A stretch of 32,999 bases of DNA from Thermoplasmatales archaeon (GCA_030595715.1 JAUVCN010000022.1:1-32999); one strand, 5' to 3'. Counted from the stretch's first letter, positions 14,412-22,968 are shown. Made by a program: numbers and translations. The notes: generated from the sequence alone by a model not told the origin.

Positions 14412-15143
14412 TCAGATCTCCTTCGGAAGGTCCTGAAGGACCTGTGATACCTTATTCCATTTCGATCTGGCATCGTTCAGGATCTCCCGAAAATCTAGTT
14501 CCTCATCGACGACACCATGAGCATAATTATCAACCGTCAGCAGTGATCCACATCGGATCCCCGATTCTGAACATAGGGTAGCTTCCGGTCCTAGGTTCAT
14601 TCCGACCAGGTCCCCCCATGAAGAGAGAAGTTTGACCTCAGCCTTTGTTTCAAGTCTGGGCCCTCTCATCTGGATATAGGTCCCGCCGGTATATGGTTCC
14701 AGTCCCATTGAAACACAACTCTGGATTATCGCATTCTGTATGTCCTTATCCAGTTCCGGCGTGGCATGTTCTATCCTATCATCAATGAAGGTAGCTCCCG
14801 AGAAAAGATCGATATAATCATTCGGGACAGCGAAGCCAGGAACGGTGATGCCCTTATGAAGTGCCCCTGTCGAGCAAATGGAGATGATCATTTCGACCCC
14901 ATTATCGATGAGGGCCTGAATATTGGCTCTGTGTTCGATCCTGTGAGGTGGAATATGTGGTGGGATCCCATGGCGGGAGATGATCGAAAAGTGATGATCT
15001 CCTAGCTTCGATGCCATTATCCCGCTGGACGTATTTCCGAACGATGTGTGGACGGGGTCCTCCGTATTGTGCTCTTGCGGTGGTAGAATTGATCCGATCA
15101 GGATTCCGATCCTCATGGGTTGGTTATCGATCATTACTTGCAT
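14412..15143 (-). CDS. Purine nucleoside / methylthioadenosine phosphorylase family
   Basis: This family cleaves purine nucleosides or S-methyl-5'-thioadenosine with phosphate to base and sugar-1-phosphate. Seen are an N-terminal strand with IGILIGS, then the PNP/MTAP signature SRHGIPPHIPPHRIEHRANI (56-75), STGALHKGITVPG, and the substrate region MRGPRLETKAEVKLL with VGMNLGPEATLCSESGI. The usual MT-x-x-PEA-x-LARE is here MNLGPEATLCSES, so substrate preference (MTA, methylthioinosine or inosine/guanosine) is uncertain. Length is 243, or 234 from the internal ATG at 15116; typical is about 250-270. It begins 11 nt after the large receptor gene and precedes hpt, so the three are probably co-transcribed. 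Confidence 0.87.
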   Translation of the reverse strand: MQVMIDNQPMRIGILIGSILPPQEHNTEDPVHTSFGNTSSGIMASKLGDHHFSIISRHGIPPHIPPHRIEHRANIQALIDNGVEMIISICSTGALHKGITVPGFAVPNDYIDLFSGATFIDDRIEHATPELDKDIQNAIIQSCVSMGLEPYTGGTYIQMRGPRLETKAEVKLLSSWGDLVGMNLGPEATLCSESGIRCGSLLTVDNYAHGVVDEELDFREILNDARSKWNKVSQVLQDLPKEI

Positions 15144-15154
15144 AATATTTTCGG

Positions 15155-18100
15155 TTAGGTCTGTTCAAAGGTGCTGATCCTTTCAGCAGGATAGAATCTG
15201 GCGGATTTGGAATCCCTGGTATATGTGACGACTCCCCCTCTGATGAGGTTCTTAACATGGTAGTTCACTACCTGACGTGAAACACCTATGGACCTCCCTA
15301 TCTGTTCCATGGTCACCCCCGGATGGTCCAGGATAATATTGAAGATCTCCTCCTGCTTGGACACATTCTTCTTCAATTTGCTGATATTGATATTTGCCGG
15401 GTAATATCTCTTGTAGATCCCATCATACATGGATTTGATGAAGCCATTCTGTTCAAGGACCTTCAAGTGATACGCAAGGGTTCCATTGTTCAGATCGAGG
15501 TTCCTTTTGATGGATGAATAGTGATCACCTGGATTGGCAATAATATAACCCCTGATCAAACCCCGGATCTCATGGTTGAGGATATCCTTCTTGCTGAGCT
15601 TCGAATAGATGGACATGCCAGCAGTCACCATTGTGACAAAACCCACCTCGGACCAGAGCAAGAACAGGATCCCTCCCATGATGATGCCACTCAGACCACC
15701 AATTATCGCCCAAGGAGTATCATTCTCATCCGGGTCTTTGGGGGCGATAATGCTATCAGTGTAGCTTTGGGTGTCCTTCCCATCATCTCCCGGGGGTCTT
15801 TCAGGTTCTTCTCGGGGGGTCGGTGGGTCGAAAGGCCAGAGTAGTTTGATATACTCCGTTGTCGAAGTTCCTACCCCATCATAGGCTCTGATGAACACAT
15901 ATATACCGGAACCTGGAACGGCCTTCTCTTCGACAAGGAAGGACCAGCTGGAAAAACCCCAGGAATCCCTCCATTCTCCCGTCCCGATCCTGTATTCTAT
16001 CCTTCCTCCGGAATCATCCGGATCCGTAACGATGCCAGAAATGACCCACCCCATATCCCTCTGGTATTCTACATCCTGAATGGCAACTTCAGGAATATCA
16101 TTTACCTCTTCTATCTCTACCTTCAAGCGGTCTGTAAGGGTGATATTCTCTCCGATAAGCTCTATCCATACGGTCTCCTGTCCAAAAAGATCCTGAGATG
16201 GGATCAGGAACAGGTAAGGTTCGTTACCTGACAGGTCAAAATAAGTGTGTAATCTTGGATCCGATGAATATGAAAGGAGCTCATATTCTGAAAGGTGTGT
16301 ATCAGGATCGACCATCCATCCATTCAATTCGATCTTTGTTGGAGTATCTTGATCCTCGCTGAGGACGATCAGTCCGGGGTTCTCTCCGATCCATGGTTTG
16401 GAATCTATGTTCTTGATCCTGAGATGTACGATCGCAACAGCTTGCTCGGAAGGTTTTGTGAATGGATCGTTCGCCGTGATCTCCAATCTAGCCGTTCCAC
16501 CCATTCCCGTTATCAGAGGAGAGATGGTCAAATGATCCTGTTCCATTGATATTTCCAGATGATCCATCAATTCCAGAGGTTCTGTTGAGATGATCCTTTG
16601 ATCGAAGGAAAGAGTATCCCCGTCGGGATCAATGAACAGTCCTTCGGGACCCGAAAGCTGGATCTTTGCTTCTTCTCCCTCGATGATGTGTATCTCATCC
16701 ACACCATTGATCAGGACCGGTGGGTCCTGTACCGCAAGGACCTTAAGTGTGATCGGTGAGGAAACGGATATGGAATATCTGTCCCCGACCCCTATCTGGA
16801 AAACGATCTCTCCATATAGGTCCGGATATTCGGATGCATGTGAGATAAGACCTCCATTCCTGTCAATGAAAAGGAGGCCGAGGGGAATCTCGGATATTGG
16901 AAGGATATCAAGGTCCAGCATTTCCACATCCATAAGGTCATCTTCAAGGTGGTTCCTGATGTTGATAAGGGTGGTTCCCAGGGATCCTTCCATTATCTGC
17001 AGTTCGGATGGCATCGATGGAAGGATGATCGGAGGTGAATCGTAAGTAACCTCTGCAGGGCCAACCATGACCTTCCCACCTGATCCTGCAGAGACCATGA
17101 AGGGAATGAACGCATCATCGAAGTCATCTTGGGCTTTTTGTACAGATAAAAGGAAGCTCTGTGAATTGGATGCTTCGAAGGTGATGTCGTAGGTGATGGA
17201 GAGGCCACCGAACGATATGAACCCATTCGATCCTTCAATGTCAATGTCAATCCTGTGCAAGATATTGCCATACTCATCCGATAGGGTTGGGGTTAGAGAG
17301 CTGGTTTGGATCAGTTCACCGATATCCAATGATGTGGCACTCGTTCCAGAAAACGTATGATCCAATGTGGACTCTATCGAAGATAATGAGATCTCCTCCA
17401 CACCCTTCCAGATCAAGTCCGACATGATCAATCCATCGGTCTTTTCGATGGAATAGATCTTCCCCGATCCATCCAGGTCCATATCGCCCAAGATGGATAA
17501 TGTCCGAAGGCCATGTCCCTGGGAAAAGATATGGGTCCCGATCGGATCGGATACGGGGATCAGGTGAAACAATCCGTCATGGGAAATTGCGTAGAGGAAT
17601 CCTTCCGAGCCAATGTATGCGCCGGAATCACCATAAGTGTCCCGTGTCAACACGCGGGGTGAGGAGGTTGTAATATTGAAATCGATCCAGGACCAGGACA
17701 CCTCATTTTCACCATTTATCCCGATCACGGCCATATCATCATATTCACCTGATGTGAAATAGAACTCCTGACCCCCATCTCCGTCCATATCCAATGTTGC
17801 TCCCACTCCATTTATAGAAAGGTGGGATCCAAGGTCTACATAGGTTTTCTGATCTTCTACTTCCCTGTCGCCTGAAAGGATGATAGTTACATTTTCATTC
17901 TCCGGGAACAGGATAAGGTCCATTTTCCCATCGCCATCGGCATCAAGGGATCCTACACCGGAGATATTGGTGATGTCATTCATGATCAACTGTTTCATCA
18001 ACGCTCCACTTTCTGTGAAAGAGCACCTGGAGATTCCAATTCCAGAATCACCTATTACCATGATCTCTGTTCTTTCATTCCTTCCGTTCTCCAATACGTG

Positions 18101-19000
18101 GAATCCGATCTTATCGGGAGAGAGTCCTGATGAAAGGACCATTTCCTCCATCCCGATATCAGGATCACCCTTCAGGAACGAGATCCTGTCCCTGTCCGCG
18201 CTCGTATTTGAGTATTGAACTATTATGCCGCCGATCTGAACATCATTCCAACTGATCGCCCGAATGATACTTCTTCCAACCACATCCGACAGGATCATGT
18301 GTCTCTTTGGCGAGGAGTTATTGATCAGATCGATCATATAGACCGCTGAATCGGAAGTGGAATGATATATGATCTCGTCCAAACCATCGTTATCGATATC
18401 ACCCGCATCGATGGATTCCACATTAACATCCGATGGAAGGAGATCGAAAAGGTTGATCTTCAAGCCGCTTTCCGGTGTTGGCGGGGTCGATATCTCAACA
18501 TTGGAATCATAGACCTTTGCCCCTCTTGGGATCAACAGTGATATCTCATTTCCCCTTCCGGAGATCAATTCTCTATTGATGGTGCTTTCGGTGATGAAGG
18601 TGTTCTGTTCACCCATTGTTCCTTCCGCCCCTTCTCCGAAAGCCCATTCGATCCTTCCGTCTATTCCGATGTCTATGGAGACAAGATCAGGACCCTTCGC
18701 TCCTGGAACCGTGGATATTGTAAAGGATGTGCTGATAACCGGACCTTCACCGGGAATGGGAAGTGAAAGACTTGGATCGATCCCACCATTCGGCCCGAAT
18801 TCCAGAATGATCGAATCGTATTCCATATTTCCTTTCTTGATAATCTTTGAAACTTCACCATTCGATAGCATGGGTAATACGGAGGATATCACCATGACCG
18901 AAAGGATCAGGATCGAAATGAATGTGATCGAGATGCTGCCGAACGATCTTCTTCCTCGGGTACTTTGAAGCTCTCGTCCGGATCTTTCGCATTCACTCAT
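15155..19000 (-). CDS. Transmembrane receptor with VCBS/cadherin-like ectodomain and two cytoplasmic wHTH domains
   Basis: A 1281-residue protein. A hydrophobic segment at about 23-45 is a signal sequence or first membrane anchor. The ectodomain (about 46-1095) holds several FG-GAP/VCBS-type Asp-rich loops: DIDNDGLDE (201-209), DADGDGKMD (353-361), DMDGDGGQE (404-412), DMDLDGSGK (506-514). Two cadherin-like beta domains with DPDGD and DPDTH loops and a fibronectin-like segment follow. After a Pro/Asp-rich linker, about 1096-1135 is strongly hydrophobic (one or two membrane helices). The last 146 residues form two winged helix-turn-helix domains: one with SSIKRNLDLNNGTLAYHLKVL and wing GIYKRYYP, the other with MEQIGRSIGVSRQVVNYHVKNL and wing ARFYP. 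It looks like a one-component membrane-bound transcription regulator. Ligand and targets are unknown. Confidence 0.88.
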   Translation of the reverse strand: MSECERSGRELQSTRGRRSFGSISITFISILILSVMVISSVLPMLSNGEVSKIIKKGNMEYDSIILEFGPNGGIDPSLSLPIPGEGPVISTSFTISTVPGAKGPDLVSIDIGIDGRIEWAFGEGAEGTMGEQNTFITESTINRELISGRGNEISLLIPRGAKVYDSNVEISTPPTPESGLKINLFDLLPSDVNVESIDAGDIDNDGLDEIIYHSTSDSAVYMIDLINNSSPKRHMILSDVVGRSIIRAISWNDVQIGGIIVQYSNTSADRDRISFLKGDPDIGMEEMVLSSGLSPDKIGFHVLENGRNERTEIMVIGDSGIGISRCSFTESGALMKQLIMNDITNISGVGSLDADGDGKMDLILFPENENVTIILSGDREVEDQKTYVDLGSHLSINGVGATLDMDGDGGQEFYFTSGEYDDMAVIGINGENEVSWSWIDFNITTSSPRVLTRDTYGDSGAYIGSEGFLYAISHDGLFHLIPVSDPIGTHIFSQGHGLRTLSILGDMDLDGSGKIYSIEKTDGLIMSDLIWKGVEEISLSSIESTLDHTFSGTSATSLDIGELIQTSSLTPTLSDEYGNILHRIDIDIEGSNGFISFGGLSITYDITFEASNSQSFLLSVQKAQDDFDDAFIPFMVSAGSGGKVMVGPAEVTYDSPPIILPSMPSELQIMEGSLGTTLINIRNHLEDDLMDVEMLDLDILPISEIPLGLLFIDRNGGLISHASEYPDLYGEIVFQIGVGDRYSISVSSPITLKVLAVQDPPVLINGVDEIHIIEGEEAKIQLSGPEGLFIDPDGDTLSFDQRIISTEPLELMDHLEISMEQDHLTISPLITGMGGTARLEITANDPFTKPSEQAVAIVHLRIKNIDSKPWIGENPGLIVLSEDQDTPTKIELNGWMVDPDTHLSEYELLSYSSDPRLHTYFDLSGNEPYLFLIPSQDLFGQETVWIELIGENITLTDRLKVEIEEVNDIPEVAIQDVEYQRDMGWVISGIVTDPDDSGGRIEYRIGTGEWRDSWGFSSWSFLVEEKAVPGSGIYVFIRAYDGVGTSTTEYIKLLWPFDPPTPREEPERPPGDDGKDTQSYTDSIIAPKDPDENDTPWAIIGGLSGIIMGGILFLLWSEVGFVTMVTAGMSIYSKLSKKDILNHEIRGLIRGYIIANPGDHYSSIKRNLDLNNGTLAYHLKVLEQNGFIKSMYDGIYKRYYPANINISKLKKNVSKQEEIFNIILDHPGVTMEQIGRSIGVSRQVVNYHVKNLIRGGVVTYTRDSKSARFYPAERISTFEQT

Positions 19001-19315
19001 ACAATGTTATTATTTTTTCCCTGGTATAAGTTTTTATCTGTAGGTTTTTGCCTGGCCAGGCCAGTGGATCCATACCAGGACCTTGATATGTTTGGTCGGT
19101 TGGATAAGATCTTTCCGATCGATATTCACAAGGCAAGATATTTGCAGAACACCATGGAATATTACGAATAGATCACACACTGTGGGATCAATGGAAGAAG
19201 GTTTCCCGAGCTTGAACGAACGAATAGAGCATCGGTGTTTCGCCTTCGACCTACAAACCTTAAATATCCACCCTCACCCTACTCCGGATATCAACCGTAT
19301 AGGAGGGGGAATCCT
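19001..19315. promoter_or_regulatory. Divergent intergenic region with nested dyads
   Basis: This 315-nt gap separates two divergent membrane-sensor units. It holds an 8-bp inverted repeat CCTGGTAT (19020-19027) with ATACCAGG (19072-19079). Inside the span is the perfect dyad CTGGCC-A-GGCCAG (19052-19064). The left arm overlaps the minus-strand element CTTATACC, a plausible TATA box for the receptor gene starting at 19000. A 27-codon frame at 19088-19171 is present but unsupported. The TATA box of the rightward gene is at 19258. Nothing else is evident. Confidence 0.45.
19258..19269 (+). promoter_or_regulatory. TATA box of the surface-protein operon
   Basis: CCTTAAATATCC is a near-consensus archaeal TATA element. 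It lies about 50 nt upstream of the start at 19316, giving a leader of roughly 25-30 nt that contains the strong site AGGAGGGGGA (19301-19310). Confidence 0.6.
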
Positions 19316-20689
19316 ATGGTGCCGTTTAAACAACTTGGACAGGGCAAGGTATCATTACTGGTCCTTGTACTGACAATTATCTTCGTTCTTGTTCCGTTCG
19401 ATGTTGATGTTCTTTCCCAGGGAACCATCGAGATCTCATTGGGAGATAATATCAAAGAGGGAACCATCGACCTTGATGAGGATGGAAGTTATGAATATCT
19501 ATTGATCAACATTGATCTATTGGTCTACATCCCGGGGAGCTATGGACTCCATGGGGACATGGGCCAATCAGTTACAGCGAATACGGGTCCCTTCGATCTC
19601 GGGATCGGATCCCATGAGATGGAACTCCGTTTTTCAGGTGGTGCCATCTCTCGTTCATCCCTCGCGGGTCACCTGCAAGTAGAGATCGAAGCTTATTCAA
19701 GGGATCCGACCGTCGGATCAAGGACCGGGTCTTTCATCACTGAAGGAATATATGGATCATCAATGTTCGAACCCCCATCGGGAGGAACCGGAACAGAGGT
19801 ATCGATTATAGGAGATGAGGTGGTTCTCTCCGGGCCGATCATGGAAGTGAGGATGAACAAGACCGATCCGGAACTCTCTTTCTCCTATTCCGGTGATGTC
19901 GGAAAGGATACCAGGGCATATGTCAGATACCTTGAGGTGATCGCTTACAATGACCTGGATGATGATCAGAGATGGGATCCGGACATCGATGAGTTGAGAT
20001 ATCGGACCGACCTTGATGATGTCGATTGGGAGCTCGGAACAGATTTTTCCAAGGGATATCACATTACCCTGTACGGGATCCTTCAACTTGAACTTGCAGG
20101 TACCTCCACGGTTGCAGCATGGGCAAAGATGACATTCAGTATATCATCCGAGCATATGGACATGGAAGGACCTTCCCAGAAGTTCGATATTGATATCGAT
20201 CTCTGGCAACCATTGGATGCGGAGAGGATCGCTGTTCGACATGAGATAGTTGATAGGACCGGAAAGCTGGACCTGGTCGAAGGAGAGGTAACCGAAGATA
20301 ACGAACATGCCATTACCGTCATGAAGGGAAAAGACCGTGCATATGGTACCTATTCATGGACAGATGAGGTCCAGGTGGGCAGGACTGGACCTACGGATGA
20401 AGTCATTGCCAAGAGCTGGTTCGACATACAGGCAAGTTCCGCATCGGTATGGTTCTCATATCCACTGGGCGAGGATACCCAGATCATCCATCATGACCCG
20501 ACAATGAGCATGGACCCTGAAATCCCTGCCAATGAAAATGAGGATGAGTTCCTGGTAAATCGACCGATCCTGATGATGGGCGGGTCGATCGTTGGCATCA
20601 TTGTCATCACGGGGACGATCTTTATGAGACGGAGGATGGGAATGAAGGGCCCAGGAGATGATGACCATGGAACAAAGGGGGGTGATTGA
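19316..20689 (+). CDS. Secreted, C-terminally anchored surface protein
   Basis: The protein has 457 residues. The ATG at 19316 is chosen because AGGAGGGGGA lies 5 nt upstream and a signal sequence follows at once (KVSLLVLVLTIIFVLVPF, residues about 12-29); the frame is open further upstream. The mature part is acidic and beta-rich (repeated Gly, Asp and Thr, no Cys motif). At the C-terminus a hydrophobic helix (about ILMMGGSIVGIIVITGTIF) is followed by RRRMGMK, so the bulk is outside and the tail inside. An Asp-rich stretch DLDDDQRWDPDIDE may bind calcium. It is the first gene of a unit with a small membrane protein and a double-wHTH protein, which suggests the sensory or structural arm of that unit. 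No named family recognised. Confidence 0.8.
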   Translation: MVPFKQLGQGKVSLLVLVLTIIFVLVPFDVDVLSQGTIEISLGDNIKEGTIDLDEDGSYEYLLINIDLLVYIPGSYGLHGDMGQSVTANTGPFDLGIGSHEMELRFSGGAISRSSLAGHLQVEIEAYSRDPTVGSRTGSFITEGIYGSSMFEPPSGGTGTEVSIIGDEVVLSGPIMEVRMNKTDPELSFSYSGDVGKDTRAYVRYLEVIAYNDLDDDQRWDPDIDELRYRTDLDDVDWELGTDFSKGYHITLYGILQLELAGTSTVAAWAKMTFSISSEHMDMEGPSQKFDIDIDLWQPLDAERIAVRHEIVDRTGKLDLVEGEVTEDNEHAITVMKGKDRAYGTYSWTDEVQVGRTGPTDEVIAKSWFDIQASSASVWFSYPLGEDTQIIHHDPTMSMDPEIPANENEDEFLVNRPILMMGGSIVGIIVITGTIFMRRRMGMKGPGDDDHGTKGGD

Positions 20690-21004
20690 ACGGACACTAT
20701 TGGCATTGCAGCCATAATCAAGGACCTCCTCGTTGGCATTCTGATAGTCCTTTCCTTCGCTCTTACCATGATCGGTTATCTTTCCTGGTCAAGGTCGAAA
20801 AGCCCGAGGATCGCCATGGTGACGATCGCCTTTGGTGTGTTCCTCTTCAAGGGACTTTTCCTTGCCATTGGTCTTTACCTGACCGGATGGGTCAGCGTAC
20901 CAAGGGGATTTGCCGCAGCCTTCGATATCATGCTCATATCGGACTTTCTGGTGCTGCTGATGCTCTACACCGCCCTCTTCAGGAAGAAGAGGGGGGGTAT
21001 GTGA
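20690..21004 (+). CDS. Small three-helix membrane protein (start uncertain)
   Basis: The first standard start is the ATG at 20768 (78 aa), but it lacks a ribosome binding site and cuts the first hydrophobic helix. The frame is open back to 20690, immediately after the upstream TGA, and the extension completes a helix (IAAIIKDLLVGILIVLSFAL). GGGGGGTGAT (20677-20686) is ideally spaced for the ACG at 20690; ATT at 20699 is another option. The extended product is 104 residues with three membrane segments and a basic tail (FRKKRGG). Size, topology and position before a wHTH gene recall small membrane proteins found beside archaeal wHTH regulators (DUF7521-like), but this is from memory of the pattern. 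A single-base error or true non-ATG initiation are both possible. Confidence 0.65.
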   Translation, partial: TDTIGIAAIIKDLLVGILIVLSFALTMIGYLSWSRSKSPRIAMVTIAFGVFLFKGLFLAIGLYLTGWVSVPRGFAAAFDIMLISDFLVLLMLYTALFRKKRGGM

Positions 21005-21020
21005 GCGGGGTGCGTTCCGG

Positions 21021-21548
21021 ATGAAGGATGACCCCCTGGAACTGGACACTCGCAAGCGGATCTATCAACTCATCGAATCCACTCCCGGTATCCATTTCAG
21101 GGAGATATCGAGAAGACTTGATATTCCGATGGGTGTTGTTGAGTATCATATCCATTACCTGATCAAGAGGGATATGATCATTGCCCGGAAGGAAGGGAGA
21201 TACAAGAGGTACTACACGGAAGGAAAGGTTGGTTCCAGGGACAAGAAGGTACTGGCATTCCTCAGGAAGGATGTTCCCCGGAGGATAATAATGCATATCA
21301 TGTTGAACCCGGGGGCACGGCATAGGGATCTGAAAAATGAACTGGATGTATCAGGTTCGACGCTTTCGTTCCACATCAAGAAGATGATCAGGAAGGAGGT
21401 CATCAGGGAAGCTGATGACAACGGAACCAAGCGCTTTTATGTGGTGGATCAAGAAGCTGTTTCCAGGACACTGATAGTCTACAAGGGATCGTTCATGGAC
21501 GATCTGGTCGACTCCTTCACCGAGACCTGGATGGAAATGGACCTATGA
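21021..21548 (+). CDS. Tandem winged-HTH transcriptional regulator
   Basis: A 175-residue soluble protein whose ATG follows GGGGTG (21007-21012) by 8 nt. It has two wHTH domains. Domain 1 (about 8-65) contains FREISRRLDIPMGVVEYHIHYL and wing GRYKRYYT. Domain 2 (about 80-145) contains HRDLKNELDVSGSTLSFHIKKM and wing GTKRFYV. A short acidic helix closes the protein. Both domains resemble the cytoplasmic wHTH pair of the receptor encoded at 15155-19000, including the KRYY wing. It is the last gene of the surface-protein unit, 16 nt behind the small membrane protein, which could tether or control it. The 3' end overlaps the convergent gene by 6 nt. Confidence 0.88.
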   Translation: MKDDPLELDTRKRIYQLIESTPGIHFREISRRLDIPMGVVEYHIHYLIKRDMIIARKEGRYKRYYTEGKVGSRDKKVLAFLRKDVPRRIIMHIMLNPGARHRDLKNELDVSGSTLSFHIKKMIRKEVIREADDNGTKRFYVVDQEAVSRTLIVYKGSFMDDLVDSFTETWMEMDL

Positions 21549-21971
21549 TCTTGAAAGAGCGATCCGATTCTGTTCTTCTATCTCTACTTTTGTAGATCCT
21601 ACTTTATTGGTGAACCTGGCCCATGTGTCATTATCCCAGTAATCCGACCGAAGGGGATCCCTGTCCAGTACTTTGATCAGATGGTTGGCCATGGCCTCAC
21701 CTTCGGTACCCGGGAGATATCTGAAACGAAATATCGATCTGAAAGTGGAAGGTCCGATGAAATGGCCGTTCAGATGAGCGACCTCAACTCCACGCGAAGA
21801 AAAAGCCATCTCCCATGGAAATGGAGGATTGGCCCCCCTTACTTTCAGCGATAGGTCAGTTCTCTTGGAGAATATTATGACCGGTTCACCGATCTCCGTC
21901 AATGTGAACCGATCCAGGCCACTTTTCGGTCTCTCTATCTTTCCCTTCTTGATGGAATCGAAGGATACCAC
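21543..21971 (-). CDS. Conserved-looking protein of unknown function
   Basis: The protein has 142 residues from a GTG at 21971. There is no signal peptide or membrane segment; composition is that of a small mixed alpha/beta globular protein (GEPVIIFSKRTDLSLKVRGA; FRFRYLPGTEGEAMANHLI). The start is doubtful: the same frame is open for 17 more codons up to the nadE stop codon (TAG, 22023-22025), and those codons read like protein (INIWIIPNHIRP) but contain no ATG, GTG or TTG. It is very probably co-transcribed with nadE. Its stop is TAG. I do not recognise it. Confidence 0.65.
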   Translation of the reverse strand: MVSFDSIKKGKIERPKSGLDRFTLTEIGEPVIIFSKRTDLSLKVRGANPPFPWEMAFSSRGVEVAHLNGHFIGPSTFRSIFRFRYLPGTEGEAMANHLIKVLDRDPLRSDYWDNDTWARFTNKVGSTKVEIEEQNRIALSRS

Positions 21972-22022
21972 GGGTCTGATGTGGTTCGGAATGATCCATA
22001 TGTTAATAGGGCCTGACAGGAC

Positions 22023-22874
22023 CTACCACCTCTCCCTTAGATCGATCCCTATCGTATCTCCGTCAACCTTCGGGATCGCCAGGCTATGCCGTTTATGCCT
22101 TGTAGCTTTGACCGTTTCAATTATTCTGGTAACCAGTTCCACTTCCACCGGAGGTTCGAATCCAGCCCTATCCATTTCATCAATGGATGTGCTGGTGTGA
22201 TCGATATTATCTGCTATGAGGTCGGGCTGCAGACCAATTATGTATCCTTTGAGGATCTGGTCAAGGATAGGATATGGTACACCCATTTCTCCTTCGTCCG
22301 TCTGACCATGAACCAGTCCGGCACTTGGAGCCCTATCGATAATGGATCCAGGGATCCCGATATCCGATGCAAGCTCTCTCACCTGAGTTTTGAAAAGGTC
22401 GCCTATCGGATAGATGTCCGCTGCACCATCGCCATATTTTGTAAAGTATCCCATCAGGAGCTCGGTCTTGTTCGAAGTGCCAAATACAAGTCCGTTGTTC
22501 TTGTTCGCAAAGGTATACAGATAGATCATCCTGGCCCTTGCCATAAGGTTTCCTCTTATCATGCCATCCGTTCCGATCGGAACGGATTCCACGATGGGGG
22601 ATATGTCGATCTCCATTACTTCGATATCACATGATCGGGCTGCTTCTGCGGCAAATTCCCGATCATTCATGGACAGATCGCCGCAGGGTAGAAAGAATGC
22701 ACGGACCTTTTCCTTTCCAAGTGCACTGCACATCAGTTCGAGTAAAAGAGCTGAATCAAGTCCTCCGGATAGGCCTATCAGAGCGAGATCGGCCCCGGAA
22801 GAGCTGAACCTTGCACTGATGAATTGCTCTATGATCATTTTGGTATGTGGCACCTGACCGGGTATCAGCTCCAT
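22023..22874 (-). CDS. nadE: NAD+ synthetase, ammonia-dependent type
   Basis: This enzyme adenylates nicotinate adenine dinucleotide with ATP and amidates it, the last step of NAD+ synthesis. The PP-loop LIGLSGGLDSALLLE is evident, as are VFGTSNKTELLMGYFTKYGDGAADIYPIGDLFKTQVREL and PSAGLVHGQTDEGEMG, the family's NaAD-binding stretches. There is no glutaminase domain, so ammonia must be supplied. I chose the ATG at 22874 (283 aa) because GGTGG lies 4 nt upstream and MELIPGQ is where archaeal NadE usually begins. ATGs at 22946 and 22916 also lie in frame, but a TATA box at 22960 would place transcription start near the former. nadC on the other strand nearby supplies nicotinate mononucleotide. 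Confidence 0.94.
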   Translation of the reverse strand: MELIPGQVPHTKMIIEQFISARFSSSGADLALIGLSGGLDSALLLELMCSALGKEKVRAFFLPCGDLSMNDREFAAEAARSCDIEVMEIDISPIVESVPIGTDGMIRGNLMARARMIYLYTFANKNNGLVFGTSNKTELLMGYFTKYGDGAADIYPIGDLFKTQVRELASDIGIPGSIIDRAPSAGLVHGQTDEGEMGVPYPILDQILKGYIIGLQPDLIADNIDHTSTSIDEMDRAGFEPPVEVELVTRIIETVKATRHKRHSLAIPKVDGDTIGIDLRERW

Positions 22875-22959
22875 ACGACCACCATCGGGGTATCGGCCTT
22901 TCTTATTATTAATCATACATGGTCCGATCGTAATTGTCAGGTTCATTTTCAGTATATCT

Positions 22960-22968
22960 GTTTATAAG
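22960..22968 (-). promoter_or_regulatory. TATA box of nadE
   Basis: The minus strand reads CTTATAAAC. Start of transcription would fall near 22940-22945. That leaves a leader of about 65-70 nt for the start at 22874, or almost none for the ATG at 22946. Confidence 0.5.

Noticed and set aside
19088-19171. 27-codon frame with a plausible sequence in the 315-nt gap
   Set aside because: It has no ribosome binding site and is too short to judge; conservation would be needed.
22023-22025. TAG of nadE as a pyrrolysine codon
   Set aside because: TAG ends several other clear genes here (hpt, the endonuclease candidate, the 31511 gene), so it works as a normal stop; no pyrrolysine genes are present.
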